A model generated the notes under the pieces. The model was not told where the DNA came from. It ran no database searches and worked only from the letters and a program-made list of their open reading frames with translations. Below, piece by piece: positions 22,679-22,936 of a stretch of DNA of 22,936 bases (position 1 is its first letter; every line of letters starts with the position of its first letter). The stretch covers positions 1-22,936 of the forward strand of contig CAJURF010000061.1 in NCBI GenBank assembly GCA_910588825.1, given 5' to 3'. The stretch comes from an uncultured Lachnospiraceae bacterium. GTDB lineage: Bacteria; Bacillota; Clostridia; Lachnospirales; Lachnospiraceae. The translations under genes were made by a program, and so were the position numbers.

Positions 22679-22698
22679 TAAACTGTAAGTTTAATTAT
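22674..22698. promoter_or_regulatory. TetR-type operator palindrome over the -10
   Basis: ATAATTAAACT (22674-22684) and AGTTTAATTAT (22688-22698) are perfect 11-bp arms around GTA. The left arm covers five of six bases of the -10, and the palindrome spans the start site, so a bound dimer would block transcription. It lies five bases before AGGAGG (22703-22708). Autorepression by the downstream TetR protein is the expected use. Confidence 0.85.
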
Positions 22699-22713
22699 TG
22701 TTAGGAGGAACAC

Positions 22714-22936
22714 ATGGGACGAAGAAAAAAAGAGCCTAGAAGCGTACACCGGGAAAACATAGTGTCTGCGGCATCCTCTTTATTTATGGAAAAGGGAATT
22801 GCCGCAGTTTCTATGGACGATATAGCGAAAGCCGCCAGGTACAGCAAGGCAACACTATATGTATATTTCAAAAATAAAGAAGAGATAGTCGGCATTTTGG
22901 TATTGAACAGTATGAAAAAACTTTATGACTATATAT
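22714..22936 (+). CDS. TetR/AcrR family transcriptional regulator (partial, 3' end outside window)
   Basis: The first 74 residues are visible. They form a TetR_N DNA-binding domain: a basic start MGRRKKEPRS, helix 1 with IVSAASSLFMEKG, then VSMDDIAKAARYSKATLYVYFKNKEEI, the classic helix-turn-helix with its YxYFxxKEE ending. The ligand-binding domain is outside the window. ATG 22714 has AGGAGG five bases upstream. A perfect sigma-consensus promoter and a perfect palindrome immediately precede it, so it is probably autoregulated. Such regulators often control an adjacent exporter; the MATE gene lies upstream in the same direction, but the partner may equally be the next gene to the right, not visible here. 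Confidence 0.95.
   Translation, partial: MGRRKKEPRSVHRENIVSAASSLFMEKGIAAVSMDDIAKAARYSKATLYVYFKNKEEIVGILVLNSMKKLYDYI

Larger units (their letters stand above)
22351..22713. other. 363-bp region between MATE and TetR genes
   Basis: It contains a strong hairpin (22413-22445), an apparent degraded TPR-like coding remnant on the minus strand (22463-22660), the 12-bp palindrome GAGAAATTTCTC at 22619-22630, and the TetR promoter and operator. I see no intact gene. Confidence 0.6.

Noticed and set aside
22701..22895. 64-residue minus-strand open frame
   Set aside because: Shadow of the TetR helix-turn-helix domain.
1..22936. CRISPR arrays, tRNA or rRNA genes, insertion sequences
   Set aside because: No regularly spaced repeats, tRNA-like cloverleaf or transposase was seen on either strand by reading. 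Small elements could still be missed without a covariance search.

Overview
The window looks like a chromosomal segment from an anaerobic gut-type Clostridia, most likely a Lachnospiraceae. The evidence is the gene content, the strong AGGAGG ribosome-binding sites and the similarity of the encoded proteins to that group. No species is assigned. No rRNA, tRNA, CRISPR array or transposase was seen.

Positions 1-15992 hold a nearly complete selenium/molybdenum-linked purine (urate/xanthine) catabolic locus. It is built around a 647-bp divergent control region at 9430-10076. Leftward, with gaps of 19-128 bp, run an NCS2 purine permease, ssnA (amidohydrolase), ygfK (large flavin/Fe-S oxidoreductase), hydA (hydantoinase-type ring opener), yqeB (accessory factor for selenium-dependent Mo hydroxylases) and the start of a fused [2Fe-2S]/molybdopterin xanthine dehydrogenase that leaves the window at base 1. 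Rightward run ygeX (2,3-diaminopropionate ammonia-lyase), ygeY (M20 hydrolase), ygeW (knotted carbamoyltransferase) and yqeA (carbamate kinase), ending in a clear intrinsic terminator at 15074-15104. The Se-Mo accessory gene yqeC lies convergently at 15225-15992 under its own extended -10 promoter. The genes fit one flow: purine uptake, Mo-hydroxylase/flavoprotein redox steps, hydrolytic ring opening, release of a diaminopropionate-type C3 skeleton to pyruvate and ammonia, and recovery of ATP from carbamoyl phosphate. Gene clusters of this type are already linked to anaerobic urate breakdown in gut bacteria. The order of individual steps given here is inference.

Positions 16000-20040 look like an accessory region, visibly richer in A/T. 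It contains a broken metallo-beta-lactamase-fold gene with an internal deletion, an AAA-ATPase-like/PD-(D/E)XK protein and an AlbA_2/GHKL-ATPase/winged-helix protein. Positions 20040-22936 hold a DUF134-NifX-type fusion with a His/Cys tail, divergent from a MATE exporter that may be translated from a leaderless mRNA. After these come a degraded TPR-like remnant and the start of a TetR regulator with a consensus promoter overlapped by a perfect 11-bp-arm palindrome.

The points most worth checking are: the permease, which lacks two acidic residues that are essential in E. coli XanQ; a long hairpin between ygeW and yqeA; a dispersed GTGTCTGAAA palindromic repeat; the paired 13-bp operator-like repeats at the DUF134 promoter; and the undescribed two-gene AAA/PDDEXK plus AlbA/GHKL pair.
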